DNA from: a bacterium
GTDB lineage: Bacteria > Myxococcota_A > Bradymonadia > UBA7976 > UBA1532
NCBI GenBank assembly: GCA_030426085.1
Contig: JAUHYW010000095.1
Location: forward strand, 1-32,483
Direction of reading: 5' to 3'
Length of the DNA stretch: 32,483 nucleotides
Position 1 is the stretch's first letter. Each line of letters begins with the position of its first letter. Below the pieces are notes generated by a model. It saw nothing but the letters and a program-made list of their open reading frames with translations, made no database searches and had not been told where the DNA came from. This document shows, piece by piece, positions 16,801-24,227 of the stretch. The position numbers were made by a program, and so were the translations under genes.

Positions 16801-19800
16801 GGCGCCGAGCATCGTCGCCAGACCGGTCAGCCCGGTCTGCATCGTCTCCAGGAACGCCTCGTGCGCCCGAGCCATCGTCTCCTGGTAGGCCGCGTGCGCC
16901 TGCGCGGTCTGGCGCTGGGTCTCCTCGAACGCCTGGAGCCAGCCGGGCGACGGATCCCGAGGCGCGCCGCTGGCCACCCGGCGCACCGCCACCGTCGGCG
17001 CGTGGACCGGGCTGCTCGCGACCGCGGCAGCGCGCGGAGGCGCCACCGGCGTCGCGATCGGCCGCGCGGCGGCCACCGACGGGCGCCGCGGCGCAGGCGG
17101 CGCCGAAGGAGCCGTCGGCGCGGCGTCGACCGGCTTCGAGACCGACGCCGGCCGCGGCGGGTTGGGTGGCGGCAGCTCGGCGGCGCCACCCGGCGGCGGA
17201 TAGGGCTTGCCGTGGTTGCTGCCGCAGATGGGCACCGCCAGCCGGGCCTTCTTCACCGTCGCCGGGTCGATCGGCGCGCGATAGCGACGCCACAGCGCCC
17301 CGACGTCCAGCCCGAGCCCGGCGACGGCCAGCTCGCCGACCGCGCGCAGGAACGACTCGACGCCGCCCCGCCCCTTGCGATCGAGCGGCACCGCGCGATG
17401 CGGGCGGTCGCCGAGGATGCGCCCGATGAGCCCGGTGAGCACCGCCCCCGGGCCGACCTCGACGAACGTGCGCACGCCGTCGGCGTACATCGCCTCGATC
17501 ATCTCGACGAAGCGCACCGGGCTGACGAGCTGCTCGGCCAGCCGGGCCTTCACCGCGTCGCCGTCGGCGGCGTGCGGGGCGGCGGTGACGTTGGCGTAGA
17601 CCGGCCGCGCGGGCGCGGCGAACGCGATATCCCCCAGGAACTCGGCGAACGGCGCCCGGGCTTCGGCCACGACCGGCGAGTGGAAGGCGGTGGCGACCGG
17701 CAGCCGCCGGCCGCTCATCCCGGCCTCCGACAAGGCCGCCTGCGCGGCGTCGATGGCCTCGACCGGGCCCGAGAGCACCACCTGCCGGGGGCCGTTGTGG
17801 TTGGCCACGACCACCGCCGGGTGCCCCTCGACCGCCGCCCGCACCGCGTCGATGGGGGCCCGCACCGCCAGCATCGCGCCGGGGGTCTGCGCAGCCTCGG
17901 CCATCAGCTCGCCTCGGCGGCGGGCGACGCGCAGCATGTCGTCGGCCCCGATCACCCCCGCGGCGTACAGCGCGGTGACCTCGCCGAAGCTGTGCCCGGC
18001 GACCCGCGCCGGCGCGAGCCCCATCGCGTCGAGCAGGGCCAGCATCGACAGCGAGGTGCAGCCGATGGCCGGCTGGGCGTTCTCGGTCGCCGTCAGCCGC
18101 GCCGCGTCGCGGGCCGCCTGATCGTCGGCGAAGCCGGCGCGCGGGAAGCAGACCCCGTGCAGATCGATGCCCAGCGCGGCGGCCCGATCCCACGGGGCGC
18201 GCGCGGCGTCGAACGCCATCGCCAGCTCGGCGCCCATGTCGACCGCCTGGCTGCCCTGACCGGGGAAGACGAAGGCCACTTCGCCCGCGTGCGGTCCGGT
18301 GGCGTAGACGCTGCCGTCGGGCAGCAGCAACGCGCGCTCGGGATCGGCCTCGACCCGGGCGGCCAGCGCGTCGAGCCGGCTGCGGGCCGCCTCGGGGCTG
18401 TCGGCGATCACCGCCATCCGGGCCGGGGCGGTGGCGTCGAACGCGCCCTGGCTCTGCCGGGCGGCCCACGCCAGATCGGCGTCGCTGCGGCAGCGCCCGG
18501 CCAGGGCCCGCGCCTCGGCGACGGCCCCCGCCCCGTCAGCCGCCGAGATCAGGAGCAGCCGCGCGGCGATGGGATCGAGCCGCTCGGCGGGCGTGGCCCC
18601 GGTGTACTCCTCGAGGGTGACGTGGAAGTTGGAGCCGCCGAAGCCGAACGAGCTGACCGATGCCCGCCGGGGGTGGTCCGCGCCCCGGATCCAGGGGCGG
18701 GCCCGGGTGTTCAGGCTGAAGGGGCTGTCTTCGAGGGCCAGCGCGGGGTTGGGCCGGTCGATCTTGATGGTGGGCGGCAGCACCTTGTGGTGCAGGGCCA
18801 TGATGGCCTTGAACAGCCCGGCGGCGCCGGCGGCGGCCTTGGTGTGGCCGATCTGCGACTTCACGCTGCCCAGCGAGCACCACTGGCGATCGGCGCGCCC
18901 GGCGTCGTCGAAGACCATGCGCAGGCCCTCGAACTCCGCGGCGTCTCCGGCGATCGTGCCGGTGCCGTGGGCCTCGACCAGCTCGACGGTCTCCGGGCCG
19001 TAGCCCGCCCGCGCGTAGGCCCGGCGCAGCGCCCGGGCCTGCCCCGACGAGACCGGGGCGTAGACGCTCTTCGACCGCCCGTCCGACGAGGTGCCGACGC
19101 CCTTGATCACGGCGTAGATCCGGTCGCCGTCCCGCTCGGCGTCGGCCAGCCGCTTGAGGGCGACCATGCCCAGCCCCTCGCCGAGCATCGTGCCGTCGGC
19201 CCGGTCGGAGAAGGGCCGGCAATCCCCGCTGGCGCTCAGGGCCGGGGTCTTGCTGAAGCACATGAACATGAAGATGTCGTTGAGGGTGTCGACCCCGCCG
19301 CTGATGACCAGATCGCTGGTGCCGAGCTGCAGTTCGGAGATGCCCATCGCCAGCGCCGAGAACGTCGACGCGCAGGCGGCGTCGGTCACGCAGTTGGTGC
19401 CGCCGGTGTTCAGCCGGTTGGCGATGCGCCCGGCGACCACGTTGCCCAGCAGCCCGGGGAAGCTGCTCTCCTGCCACGGGGTGTAGTGATCGGCGATGCG
19501 ATCGCAGGCCGCCTGCACCTCGTCCTCGGGCAGCCCGGACTCGCGCAGCGCCTTGACCCACACCGGCCGCTGGAGGCGGCTGACCATCGACGCCAGCAGT
19601 TCCTGGGCCGAGGTCACCCCCAGGATCACCGAGATGCGCGAGCGATCCATGGTCTCGAACTGAGCCCCGGCGGCGTCTTCGAGCACCCGCCGGGCGAGAA
19701 TGAGCGCCAGGAGCTGCGAGGTGTCGGTGGCCGGGATGATGTTCGGCGGCACGCCCCAGCCGAGGGCGTCGAAGTCGACGTGACCCAGGAAGCCGCCCCG

Positions 19801-20007
19801 GCGGGCGTAGGTCTTGTCCGGCGCGCGGGGGTCGGGGTCGTAGTAGTCCTCGACCAGCCAGTGGCTCGGGGGCACGTCGTCGATGAGGTCGCGCCCGGCG
19901 AGGATGTCGCGCCAGAACCCGGAGGCGTCGAGCGAGCCGGGGAAGAGGGCGCTGACCCCCACGACGGCGATGGGCTGGGAGGCCGGCGACGGCGGCGTCT
20001 GGGACAT
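13816..20007 (-). CDS. pfaA: PUFA synthase subunit PfaA (Pfa2 type): KS-AT-ACP-ACP-KR-DH
   Basis: A 2063-residue condensing subunit. KS 10-470 has the full triad (Cys212 in DAACAS, His347, His388). The malonyl-type AT at 575-880 has FPGQGSQ, GHSFGE with Ser673, and AFHSP. A Pro/Ala-rich linker at 940-1130 includes an amphipathic helix with RAHEAFL (1047-1053). Two ACPs follow, with attachment Ser1167 and Ser1261 in LGIDSIKR. KR spans about 1390-1800, with the nucleotide site VSGGARG and SSVS/Tyr1719. The C-terminus is a PKS-like DH with HxxxGxxxxP at 1832-1841 and DxxxQ at 1984-1988. Two ACPs is few, since marine PfaA proteins carry roughly five or more. A GAGG site lies upstream of the ATG. 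pfaD ends 16 bases before it and pfaC overlaps its stop by four bases, so the three genes form one operon. Confidence 0.95.
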   Translation of the reverse strand: MSQTPPSPASQPIAVVGVSALFPGSLDASGFWRDILAGRDLIDDVPPSHWLVEDYYDPDPRAPDKTYARRGGFLGHVDFDALGWGVPPNIIPATDTSQLLALILARRVLEDAAGAQFETMDRSRISVILGVTSAQELLASMVSRLQRPVWVKALRESGLPEDEVQAACDRIADHYTPWQESSFPGLLGNVVAGRIANRLNTGGTNCVTDAACASTFSALAMGISELQLGTSDLVISGGVDTLNDIFMFMCFSKTPALSASGDCRPFSDRADGTMLGEGLGMVALKRLADAERDGDRIYAVIKGVGTSSDGRSKSVYAPVSSGQARALRRAYARAGYGPETVELVEAHGTGTIAGDAAEFEGLRMVFDDAGRADRQWCSLGSVKSQIGHTKAAAGAAGLFKAIMALHHKVLPPTIKIDRPNPALALEDSPFSLNTRARPWIRGADHPRRASVSSFGFGGSNFHVTLEEYTGATPAERLDPIAARLLLISAADGAGAVAEARALAGRCRSDADLAWAARQSQGAFDATAPARMAVIADSPEAARSRLDALAARVEADPERALLLPDGSVYATGPHAGEVAFVFPGQGSQAVDMGAELAMAFDAARAPWDRAAALGIDLHGVCFPRAGFADDQAARDAARLTATENAQPAIGCTSLSMLALLDAMGLAPARVAGHSFGEVTALYAAGVIGADDMLRVARRRGELMAEAAQTPGAMLAVRAPIDAVRAAVEGHPAVVVANHNGPRQVVLSGPVEAIDAAQAALSEAGMSGRRLPVATAFHSPVVAEARAPFAEFLGDIAFAAPARPVYANVTAAPHAADGDAVKARLAEQLVSPVRFVEMIEAMYADGVRTFVEVGPGAVLTGLIGRILGDRPHRAVPLDRKGRGGVESFLRAVGELAVAGLGLDVGALWRRYRAPIDPATVKKARLAVPICGSNHGKPYPPPGGAAELPPPNPPRPASVSKPVDAAPTAPSAPPAPRRPSVAAARPIATPVAPPRAAAVASSPVHAPTVAVRRVASGAPRDPSPGWLQAFEETQRQTAQAHAAYQETMARAHEAFLETMQTGLTGLATMLGAAPAELGHADASQPAPRPMAAAPAAPPTAPAYVAPQPQPQPAPVMAPKAAPIARPKPAPAASAVDLKAVMLAVVAEKTGYPADMLTLEMDLEGDLGIDSIKRVEILAAVREAAPGLPELDPSALGALATLGEIVAHLDEAAPAAPAAAPKPTPAAPAVDLKAVMLAVVAEKTGYPADMLTLEMDLEGDLGIDSIKRVEILAAVREAAPELPEIEPAELGALQTLGAIVAHFEAAGSTPLAPPADDAPSEPTAIAPPGLGRFELHPVGVPAAGFALPGLFDGEVLITPDGGDVAPALARALTASGVRARVVEAVPPGADRVVFLGGLRPVARIDDALAVDREAFGAARTVARGAPALWVTVQDTGGAFGFAPMPEHRAWLGGLPAMTKTADLEWPDATTLAIDIERAGRPADAIAAALADELLRGGGEAEVGLRADGRRITLRSVAVPVERAAEGFGADSVFVVSGGARGVTARCVIAWAEATGARFALLGRTPLTPEPACCAGITDDAGLKRALLADARARGETPTPAALGSTVRRIASGREIRATLAAVEAAGGQARYVAVDVTDGPAVAAALDGVRAEWGPITGVVHGAGVLADKRIAEKTDAQFERVFRTKIDGLRALLDATAADDLALLCVFSSVSGRCGNTGQAVYALSNEILAKVCLDLRRRRPGMRVKSLGWGPWAGGMVTPALAKHFASLGVPLIPLDVGARMMVDELSGARPDAVELVLGGEPRAEALRMDGSDGARVVREIRVDEALRALLAGHAVAGGPVVPMALVAEWFARMARAVRPGFVVRALHGLQVLKGIRLDGDPAVERLVVSAVVGDRVQLMLHDAAGVPRYRAEAEMGVPGAIDVERPAAPAGPWNRPIYGGALFHEGRFRVVERVDGIADGALAATLNGVSTGWPGEWAVDVAALDGALQAALLLTEAEADVASLPTRVETVRLSGHPPTHGPLTCVLHRGASSAIQATSQAVIGDRDGRPVMALSGITTVARPR
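16180..16613 (-). repeat. 282-bp tandem repeat encoding the two ACP domains
   Basis: The DNA for the two carrier domains repeats with an offset of 282 bp (94 codons): the block at about 16180-16331 recurs at about 16462-16613. By eye only two mismatches fall in roughly 150 bp, both third-position G/A changes. The surrounding linkers have diverged much more, so the ACP cores look recently duplicated or kept alike by gene conversion. Confidence 0.85.
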
Positions 20008-20023
20008 GGCGATGGACCTCGGC

Positions 20024-21604
20024 TCAGGCGAGCGGACGGGGGCGGAAGTCGAAGGCGGCGGCGGGCATCGGCACGCCGAACGTGCGGAGCTGGTGGGCGC
20101 GGGTGACCACCGCGGCGCCTTCGAGCAGGTTGAGGGCCACCTGGGCCACTCTCCTGTTCTCCGCGGGTTCGAGGAAGGAACCCCGCACCCACGCGTTGAA
20201 GGCGCCCATGGCCGGGCCGCACCAGATCTGGTAGTCGGCGGCGCGGTCGGACTGCCCGGCGATGGCCCACTTGCTGGCCTGCCCCAGATACGAGCGGAAG
20301 ACGAGCGCCATGCGATGCCGCGGGTCGCGCTCGGCCCGGGTGACCTCGCGCGGGTCGCGGCCCTGCCAGAAGGCCCGGGTGGCGGCCCAGGCCTCGTCGA
20401 AGCCCGCCCGCAGGATCTGCGCCTCGACCCGGGCCCGCTGGTCGGGAGGGATGGCGTCGAGCGACGGGTGGGCCCGGTACAGCTCGAAGAGCTTGCGGGC
20501 CCGCATCGCGAAGAGCGTGCCCCGCTTGAGGACCTGCACCTCGACCCCCATCTCGAACATGTCGGCGGCGGGGGCCATGACCACGTCCCCCAGATCGGCC
20601 CGGGCCAGCATCGCCCGGCCGTCGGCGGCCAGCCCCGACTCGACGCACGCCTGGTTGACGCTGCCGGTGAGCACGTAGGCCGCGCCCAGCCCGAAGGCCG
20701 CGGCGACCGCCGACGGCGTGCCCAGGCCCCCGGCGGCGCCGATCCGGATCGGGCGCAGCTCGCCCCGCTCGCGCAGGACGGCGTCGCGCACCGCGGCCAC
20801 CGCCGGCAGCAGGGCCGAGAGCGGGCGGTTGTCCGTGTGTCCGCCGGAGTCGGCCTCGCAGGTGATGTCCTCGGCCACCGGCACCTGCCGGGCGAGCCGG
20901 GCCTCGTCGGCGGTGAGCAGCCCCTTGTGCACCAGCCCGTCGAGCATGGCCGCCGGCGCCGGCTCGATGAAGTGCCGGGCGACGTCGGGGTGGGAGATCT
21001 TGGCGAAGACGTGGTGCCGCCGCTCGATCCCCGAAGGCCCGGACCGCAGGCCGCTGGCGGCGTAGCGCACCAGGGCCGGGGTCAGCGCCATGTAGGCCGC
21101 CGCCGAGACCCGCCGCACGCCGCGGCGGATGTAGAGATCGGCGACCGCCATCTCCTGGTCGGGCTCCTGCGGGTTGTGGATGAGGTTGCTGCCCCACGGC
21201 AGGCCCTCGGGCCCCAGCTCGGCTTCGAGGCGATCGAGCGCCGCGGCGATGCGCTCGGGGCTCAGGCCCGCTGCGCCGAAGAAGCCCAGGCAGCCGGCGC
21301 GGGCGGCGGCGCAGACCAGCTCGACGGTGGCGATGCCGTTGGCCATGGCCCCGGTCACGTACGGGAAGCGGCAGCCGTGCACCTCGCCGAAGCCCCGGTC
21401 GCCGAGCCACTCGGGGTACATCGGCGGCAGGTGGGCGGTGGCCTCGACGCCGGCCGGCAGCGGGGCGTCGGGGCGGGCGAGGCCCGGGCGGCCGTCGGGC
21501 CCGCGCACGACGACCATCGGCGCCCGCGGGGCGAGGGCCTGCATCAGGGCGTCGGCGGTGTACGCCGGCGCGGGGCCGGGTGCGGTCGGGGGAGAGCCGG
21601 TCAT
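20024..21604 (-). CDS. pfaD: PUFA synthase enoyl reductase PfaD (Pfa1 type)
   Basis: Flavin-dependent trans-acting enoyl reductase of the 2-nitropropane dioxygenase-like TIM-barrel group. It saturates selected double bonds during PUFA chain building. I chose the ATG at 21604 (526 residues) over an upstream one at 21682. It has a GAGGTGGA ribosome site just before it, and the upstream option would run through the divergent promoter and into tetR. Recognisable segments include PYVTGAMANGIATVELV (81-97), LPWGSNLIHNP (135-145), ITCEADSGGHTDNRP (247-261), the glycine-rich IGAAGGLGTP (288-297), YVLTGSVNQACVESG (310-324) and MGVEVQVLKRGTLFA (352-366). Length is close to the usual 540 or so. First gene of the leftward pfaD-pfaA-pfaC operon. 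Confidence 0.94.
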   Translation of the reverse strand: MTGSPPTAPGPAPAYTADALMQALAPRAPMVVVRGPDGRPGLARPDAPLPAGVEATAHLPPMYPEWLGDRGFGEVHGCRFPYVTGAMANGIATVELVCAAARAGCLGFFGAAGLSPERIAAALDRLEAELGPEGLPWGSNLIHNPQEPDQEMAVADLYIRRGVRRVSAAAYMALTPALVRYAASGLRSGPSGIERRHHVFAKISHPDVARHFIEPAPAAMLDGLVHKGLLTADEARLARQVPVAEDITCEADSGGHTDNRPLSALLPAVAAVRDAVLRERGELRPIRIGAAGGLGTPSAVAAAFGLGAAYVLTGSVNQACVESGLAADGRAMLARADLGDVVMAPAADMFEMGVEVQVLKRGTLFAMRARKLFELYRAHPSLDAIPPDQRARVEAQILRAGFDEAWAATRAFWQGRDPREVTRAERDPRHRMALVFRSYLGQASKWAIAGQSDRAADYQIWCGPAMGAFNAWVRGSFLEPAENRRVAQVALNLLEGAAVVTRAHQLRTFGVPMPAAAFDFRPRPLA

Positions 21605-21675
21605 TCCACCTCGAAGTGCCACCGAGTGACATTTCCTGTTCGAGGCCCGACGGTATACTCTGTCGGGCAGGTGCA
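21605..21675. promoter_or_regulatory. Divergent pfaD/tetR promoter with candidate TetR operators
   Basis: This 71-bp region carries three dyads. The best operator candidate is TGCCAC-CGA-GTGACA at 21617-21631, one mismatch between arms and extended by further A/T pairing to 21614-21634. Around it, CCTCGAA (21609-21615) and TTCGAGG (21639-21645) form a 7-bp inverted repeat. A second dyad CCCGAC-N10-GTCGGG (21646-21667) encloses TATACT (21654-21659), a good -10 hexamer for tetR. No clear -35 was identified on either strand. The first dyad sits just upstream of the pfaD ribosome site, where a bound repressor could block both genes. Confidence 0.65.
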
Positions 21676-22323
21676 ATGCCACGATTGAGTGAAGAAGAAG
21701 TGGTCGAGCGGTCGAGCGGCGACGAGGGCAAGCGCATCGGGCGACGAGAGGCCCGCAAACGGGCGACGTACGCGGCCCTGGTGACGGTCGCCCACCGCCG
21801 ATTCCACGAGGACGGCTTCGACGCGACGACCCTCGACGACATCTGCGCCGAGGTCGGCATCTCGCGCCGCACGTTCTTCCGCTACTTCAAGTCCAAGGAA
21901 GATCTGGTCTTCCCCAACCGGGCCGAGCGCCTCGAGCGCTTCGTGCAGGTGCTCACCGACGCCCCGGCCGACGAGAACCCATTCGATACGCTGCGCCGGG
22001 CGACCCGGCAGTTCGGGCCGGAGTACATGGCCCACCGGGCGCAGCTCGTCGCCCAGCAGGCGCTCATCGCCCGCACCCCGAGCCTGCGGGCCCGCGAGGC
22101 GGAGATCGATCGCGACTGGGAGGCGGTCATGGCCCGGGCCATCATGGCGCGCACCGGCACCGAGCGGGCGGCGGCGGTGCGGGCCCGGGTCATCGCCGGG
22201 GCCTGTATCGGCGTCATCCGGGCCACGATGCGCCACTGGTTCACGACCGGGGGGGTCGAGGATCTCACCCAGATGGGTGAGGACGCGCTCGACTGCCTCG
22301 AGCGGGGGTTCGCCCTCGAGTGA
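21676..22323 (+). CDS. TetR/AcrR-family transcriptional regulator
   Basis: A 215-residue protein with an N-terminal TetR helix-turn-helix at about 28-76, including TTLDDICAEVGISRRTFFRYFKSKEDL in two adjoining stretches (51-60 and 61-77). The helical C-terminal ligand domain is variable, as usual. The start at 21676 (MPRLSEEE) is preferred over the in-frame ATG at 21580, which lies inside pfaD. GGCAGG precedes it by a few bases. It is divergent from pfaD and shares its 71-bp promoter, so it most likely represses the PUFA operon and itself. The ligand could be an acyl-CoA or fatty acid, by analogy with lipid-sensing TetR proteins; this is inference. It ends convergently with msrA. Confidence 0.88.
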   Translation: MPRLSEEEVVERSSGDEGKRIGRREARKRATYAALVTVAHRRFHEDGFDATTLDDICAEVGISRRTFFRYFKSKEDLVFPNRAERLERFVQVLTDAPADENPFDTLRRATRQFGPEYMAHRAQLVAQQALIARTPSLRAREAEIDRDWEAVMARAIMARTGTERAAAVRARVIAGACIGVIRATMRHWFTTGGVEDLTQMGEDALDCLERGFALE

Positions 22324-22413
22324 TCGCCCGCCGCCCGCAGGTCGGCATCACAGAACCATCGATGTCATGCGGGGTGTCATCACGGGCGGGCAGTCGGGGG
22401 ACCGAAGGCGCGC

Positions 22414-23097
22414 TCAGGGCCTCTTCTTGCCGCCCGCCTCGTCACCCCAGAGATCGGTCAATCGCTGGTCCCGCCCACAGCCGAGGCGGTAGCGATAATA
22501 ATGCTGCGGCTGCTTCTTGTAGAAGTCCTGGTGATACTCTTCGGCCCGGTAGAACGGCGTCGCCGGGTCGACCTCGGTCACGATCGGGCCCGGCAGGCGG
22601 CCGCTCTTCGCGATGGCATCCCGGGTCTTCTCGGCCAGCGCCTTCTGGGTCTCGTCGTGGTAGTAGATCCCGCTGCGATACTGGTCGCCGCGATCACAGA
22701 ACTGGCGGTCCTTCTGGGTGGGATCGATGTTGCGCCAGAAGACATACAGCAGCTCTTCGTAGCTGATCTGCCTGGGGTCGTAGACGATGCGCAGAGCCTC
22801 GGTGTGGCCGGTGCCGCCCCGGCTGACCTGCTTGTAGGTGGCGTGGGGCACGTCGCCGTCGGTGTAGCCGCTGATGGTGGCCTCGACCCCGGGCAGCGTG
22901 TCGAAGGGGCTCTCCATGCACCAGAAGCAGCCGCCGGCGAAGGTCGCGATGGCCTTGCCCGGCGGGGGCGTGTCCGACTCGAGGGGGCTGCCCTCGGCGG
23001 CGGTGGGGGCGGCGGGCTGGCTGCCGGGGGCGCCGTTGGCGCTGGTCTGGCAGCCGAAGGCGAGCAGGGCGATGAGGCTGATGAGCGCGCGGGGCAT
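22414..23097 (-). CDS. msrA: Peptide methionine-S-sulfoxide reductase MsrA, lipoprotein
   Basis: Reduces methionine-S-sulfoxide in oxidised proteins. The 227-residue precursor starts with a lipoprotein signal (lipobox LAFGC, Cys16) and a short Ser/Pro/Gly linker to about residue 48. The MsrA domain follows: GCFWCME at 56-62 with catalytic Cys57, then GYTDG, and HAEALR-like HTEALRIVYDP. A further Cys in GCGRDQR near the C-terminus may be the resolving residue. The frame is open upstream to 23268, but the ATG at 23097 has a strong GGAGGAC site and begins the signal peptide, so I use it. A membrane-anchored periplasmic location is implied, protecting envelope proteins. It converges with tetR. 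Confidence 0.93.
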   Translation of the reverse strand: MPRALISLIALLAFGCQTSANGAPGSQPAAPTAAEGSPLESDTPPPGKAIATFAGGCFWCMESPFDTLPGVEATISGYTDGDVPHATYKQVSRGGTGHTEALRIVYDPRQISYEELLYVFWRNIDPTQKDRQFCDRGDQYRSGIYYHDETQKALAEKTRDAIAKSGRLPGPIVTEVDPATPFYRAEEYHQDFYKKQPQHYYRYRLGCGRDQRLTDLWGDEAGGKKRP

Positions 23098-23114
23098 GTC
23101 GTCCTCCGAGTGGA

Positions 23115-23131
23115 GCGGACGCGAAGTCCGC
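23115..23131 (-). promoter_or_regulatory. Small hairpin in the msrA leader
   Basis: Six-base arms gcggac (23115-23120) and gtccgc (23126-23131) enclose a five-base loop, just upstream of the msrA ribosome site (about 23102-23108). It may influence transcript stability or ribosome access. There is no T-run, so it is not a terminator. The rest of the 220-bp msrA-MscS gap holds a short ggggg/ccccc hairpin at 23300-23312, just past the channel gene stop. Confidence 0.35.
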
Positions 23132-23317
23132 GTGATGAGTCCCCGAGTCATTTCGACCCCGATCAAGGCGGGCCGACGACGGCGTGCCAAGGGCACGTCG
23201 AGGAGAACCAACGCCGAGCGGGGCGAAAGGGCCGTGGAATCGTCATGCGGAACTCGCGGACGCCCCACGCAGTCGGCAGTGGGATGTGCCTCGACCTACG
23301 GGGGTCGCCCCCGAGCG

Positions 23318-24130
23318 TTACGCGGCCTCGTCGCCCTCGACGACCTTGGCCGGCAGGTGCACGTCCATCTGGGGGTACGGGATGCCGATGGCCTTGGCGT
23401 CGAGCGCGATCTTGATCTGGCGCACGAGGGCCTGCTTGACGCCGAGCAGGTCGGCGGTGTTGGCCCAGACCCGGACCTGCCAGTTCACCGAGGAGTCGCC
23501 GAAGCCGTCGAGCACGACCATCGGGGCCGGGTCTTCGAGGGCGCCCTCCATGGCGGCGACGGCGGCGGCGGCCTCGATGAGCGTGGCCCGGGTCTCGTCG
23601 ATGTCGGCGTCGTAGCTGACGCCCACGGCGATGTCGGCCCGCCGGCGAGGGTGGAAGGTCAGGTTCTCGATGTTGCCCCCGAACACCGTCTTGTTCTGCA
23701 CGATGATGCGCCGGTTGTCGGGGGTGTTGAGCAGCGTGGTGAACATGCCGACCTCGACCACGGTGCCGGTCTCACCGCCGGCCCGCACGAAGTCGCCGAC
23801 CTTGAACGGCCGCTGCACGAGGATGAGCACCCCCGCGGCGAGGCTCTGCAGGATGCCCTGCAACGAGAGGCCGATGGCCAGGCCGGCGGCGCCGAGCACG
23901 GCGGCGAAGCTGTAGGTCGTGATGCCGATCGCGCCGAGGGCGCTGACGATGATCAGCGTGAGGATGCCCCACCGGGCGAGGCTGGACGCGAAGCGCACGA
24001 GCATCGCGTCGACCTTGAGCCGGTTGAGCGACCGCTCGATCAGGCTCTCGCCGAGCCGGGCGGCCCACCATCCGCCGATGAGGAAGACAAGCGCGATGCC
24101 GATGCGGATGAGCAATCCGGTGAAGGTCAT
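23318..24130 (-). CDS. MscS-family small mechanosensitive channel
   Basis: A 270-residue membrane protein that should open under membrane tension and release solutes in osmotic downshock. Three hydrophobic helices lie at about 5-25, 48-70 and 74-105. The last is the pore-lining helix, rich in Ala and Gly (AVLGAAGLAIGLSLQG) as in MscS. It is followed by the conserved RPFKVGDFV (107-115) and the beta domain with GTVVEVGMFTTLL and PDNRRIIVQN (137-146). The C-terminal alpha/beta domain is present. Length matches E. coli MscS (286) slightly shortened. The ATG at 24130 follows an aaaaggag-type site. It runs the same way as msrA but 220 bases separate them, so co-transcription is uncertain. Confidence 0.92.
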   Translation of the reverse strand: MTFTGLLIRIGIALVFLIGGWWAARLGESLIERSLNRLKVDAMLVRFASSLARWGILTLIIVSALGAIGITTYSFAAVLGAAGLAIGLSLQGILQSLAAGVLILVQRPFKVGDFVRAGGETGTVVEVGMFTTLLNTPDNRRIIVQNKTVFGGNIENLTFHPRRRADIAVGVSYDADIDETRATLIEAAAAVAAMEGALEDPAPMVVLDGFGDSSVNWQVRVWANTADLLGVKQALVRQIKIALDAKAIGIPYPQMDVHLPAKVVEGDEAA

Positions 24131-24227
24131 GGGCGGGGCTCCTTTTGAGTGTCGTTGGCCGGGTTAGCACACGGGGCTGCCCGATGTCGATGGCACGAAC
24201 CGGCACGGGGTCGCATCGCGCCGGGGT

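Noticed and set aside
14906-20007. A long frame reading into pfaA upstream of the PfaC start
   Set aside because: The frame shared by PfaC continues to 14905 but those 362 codons are a shadow of pfaA. The KS begins at the ATG overlapping the pfaA stop.
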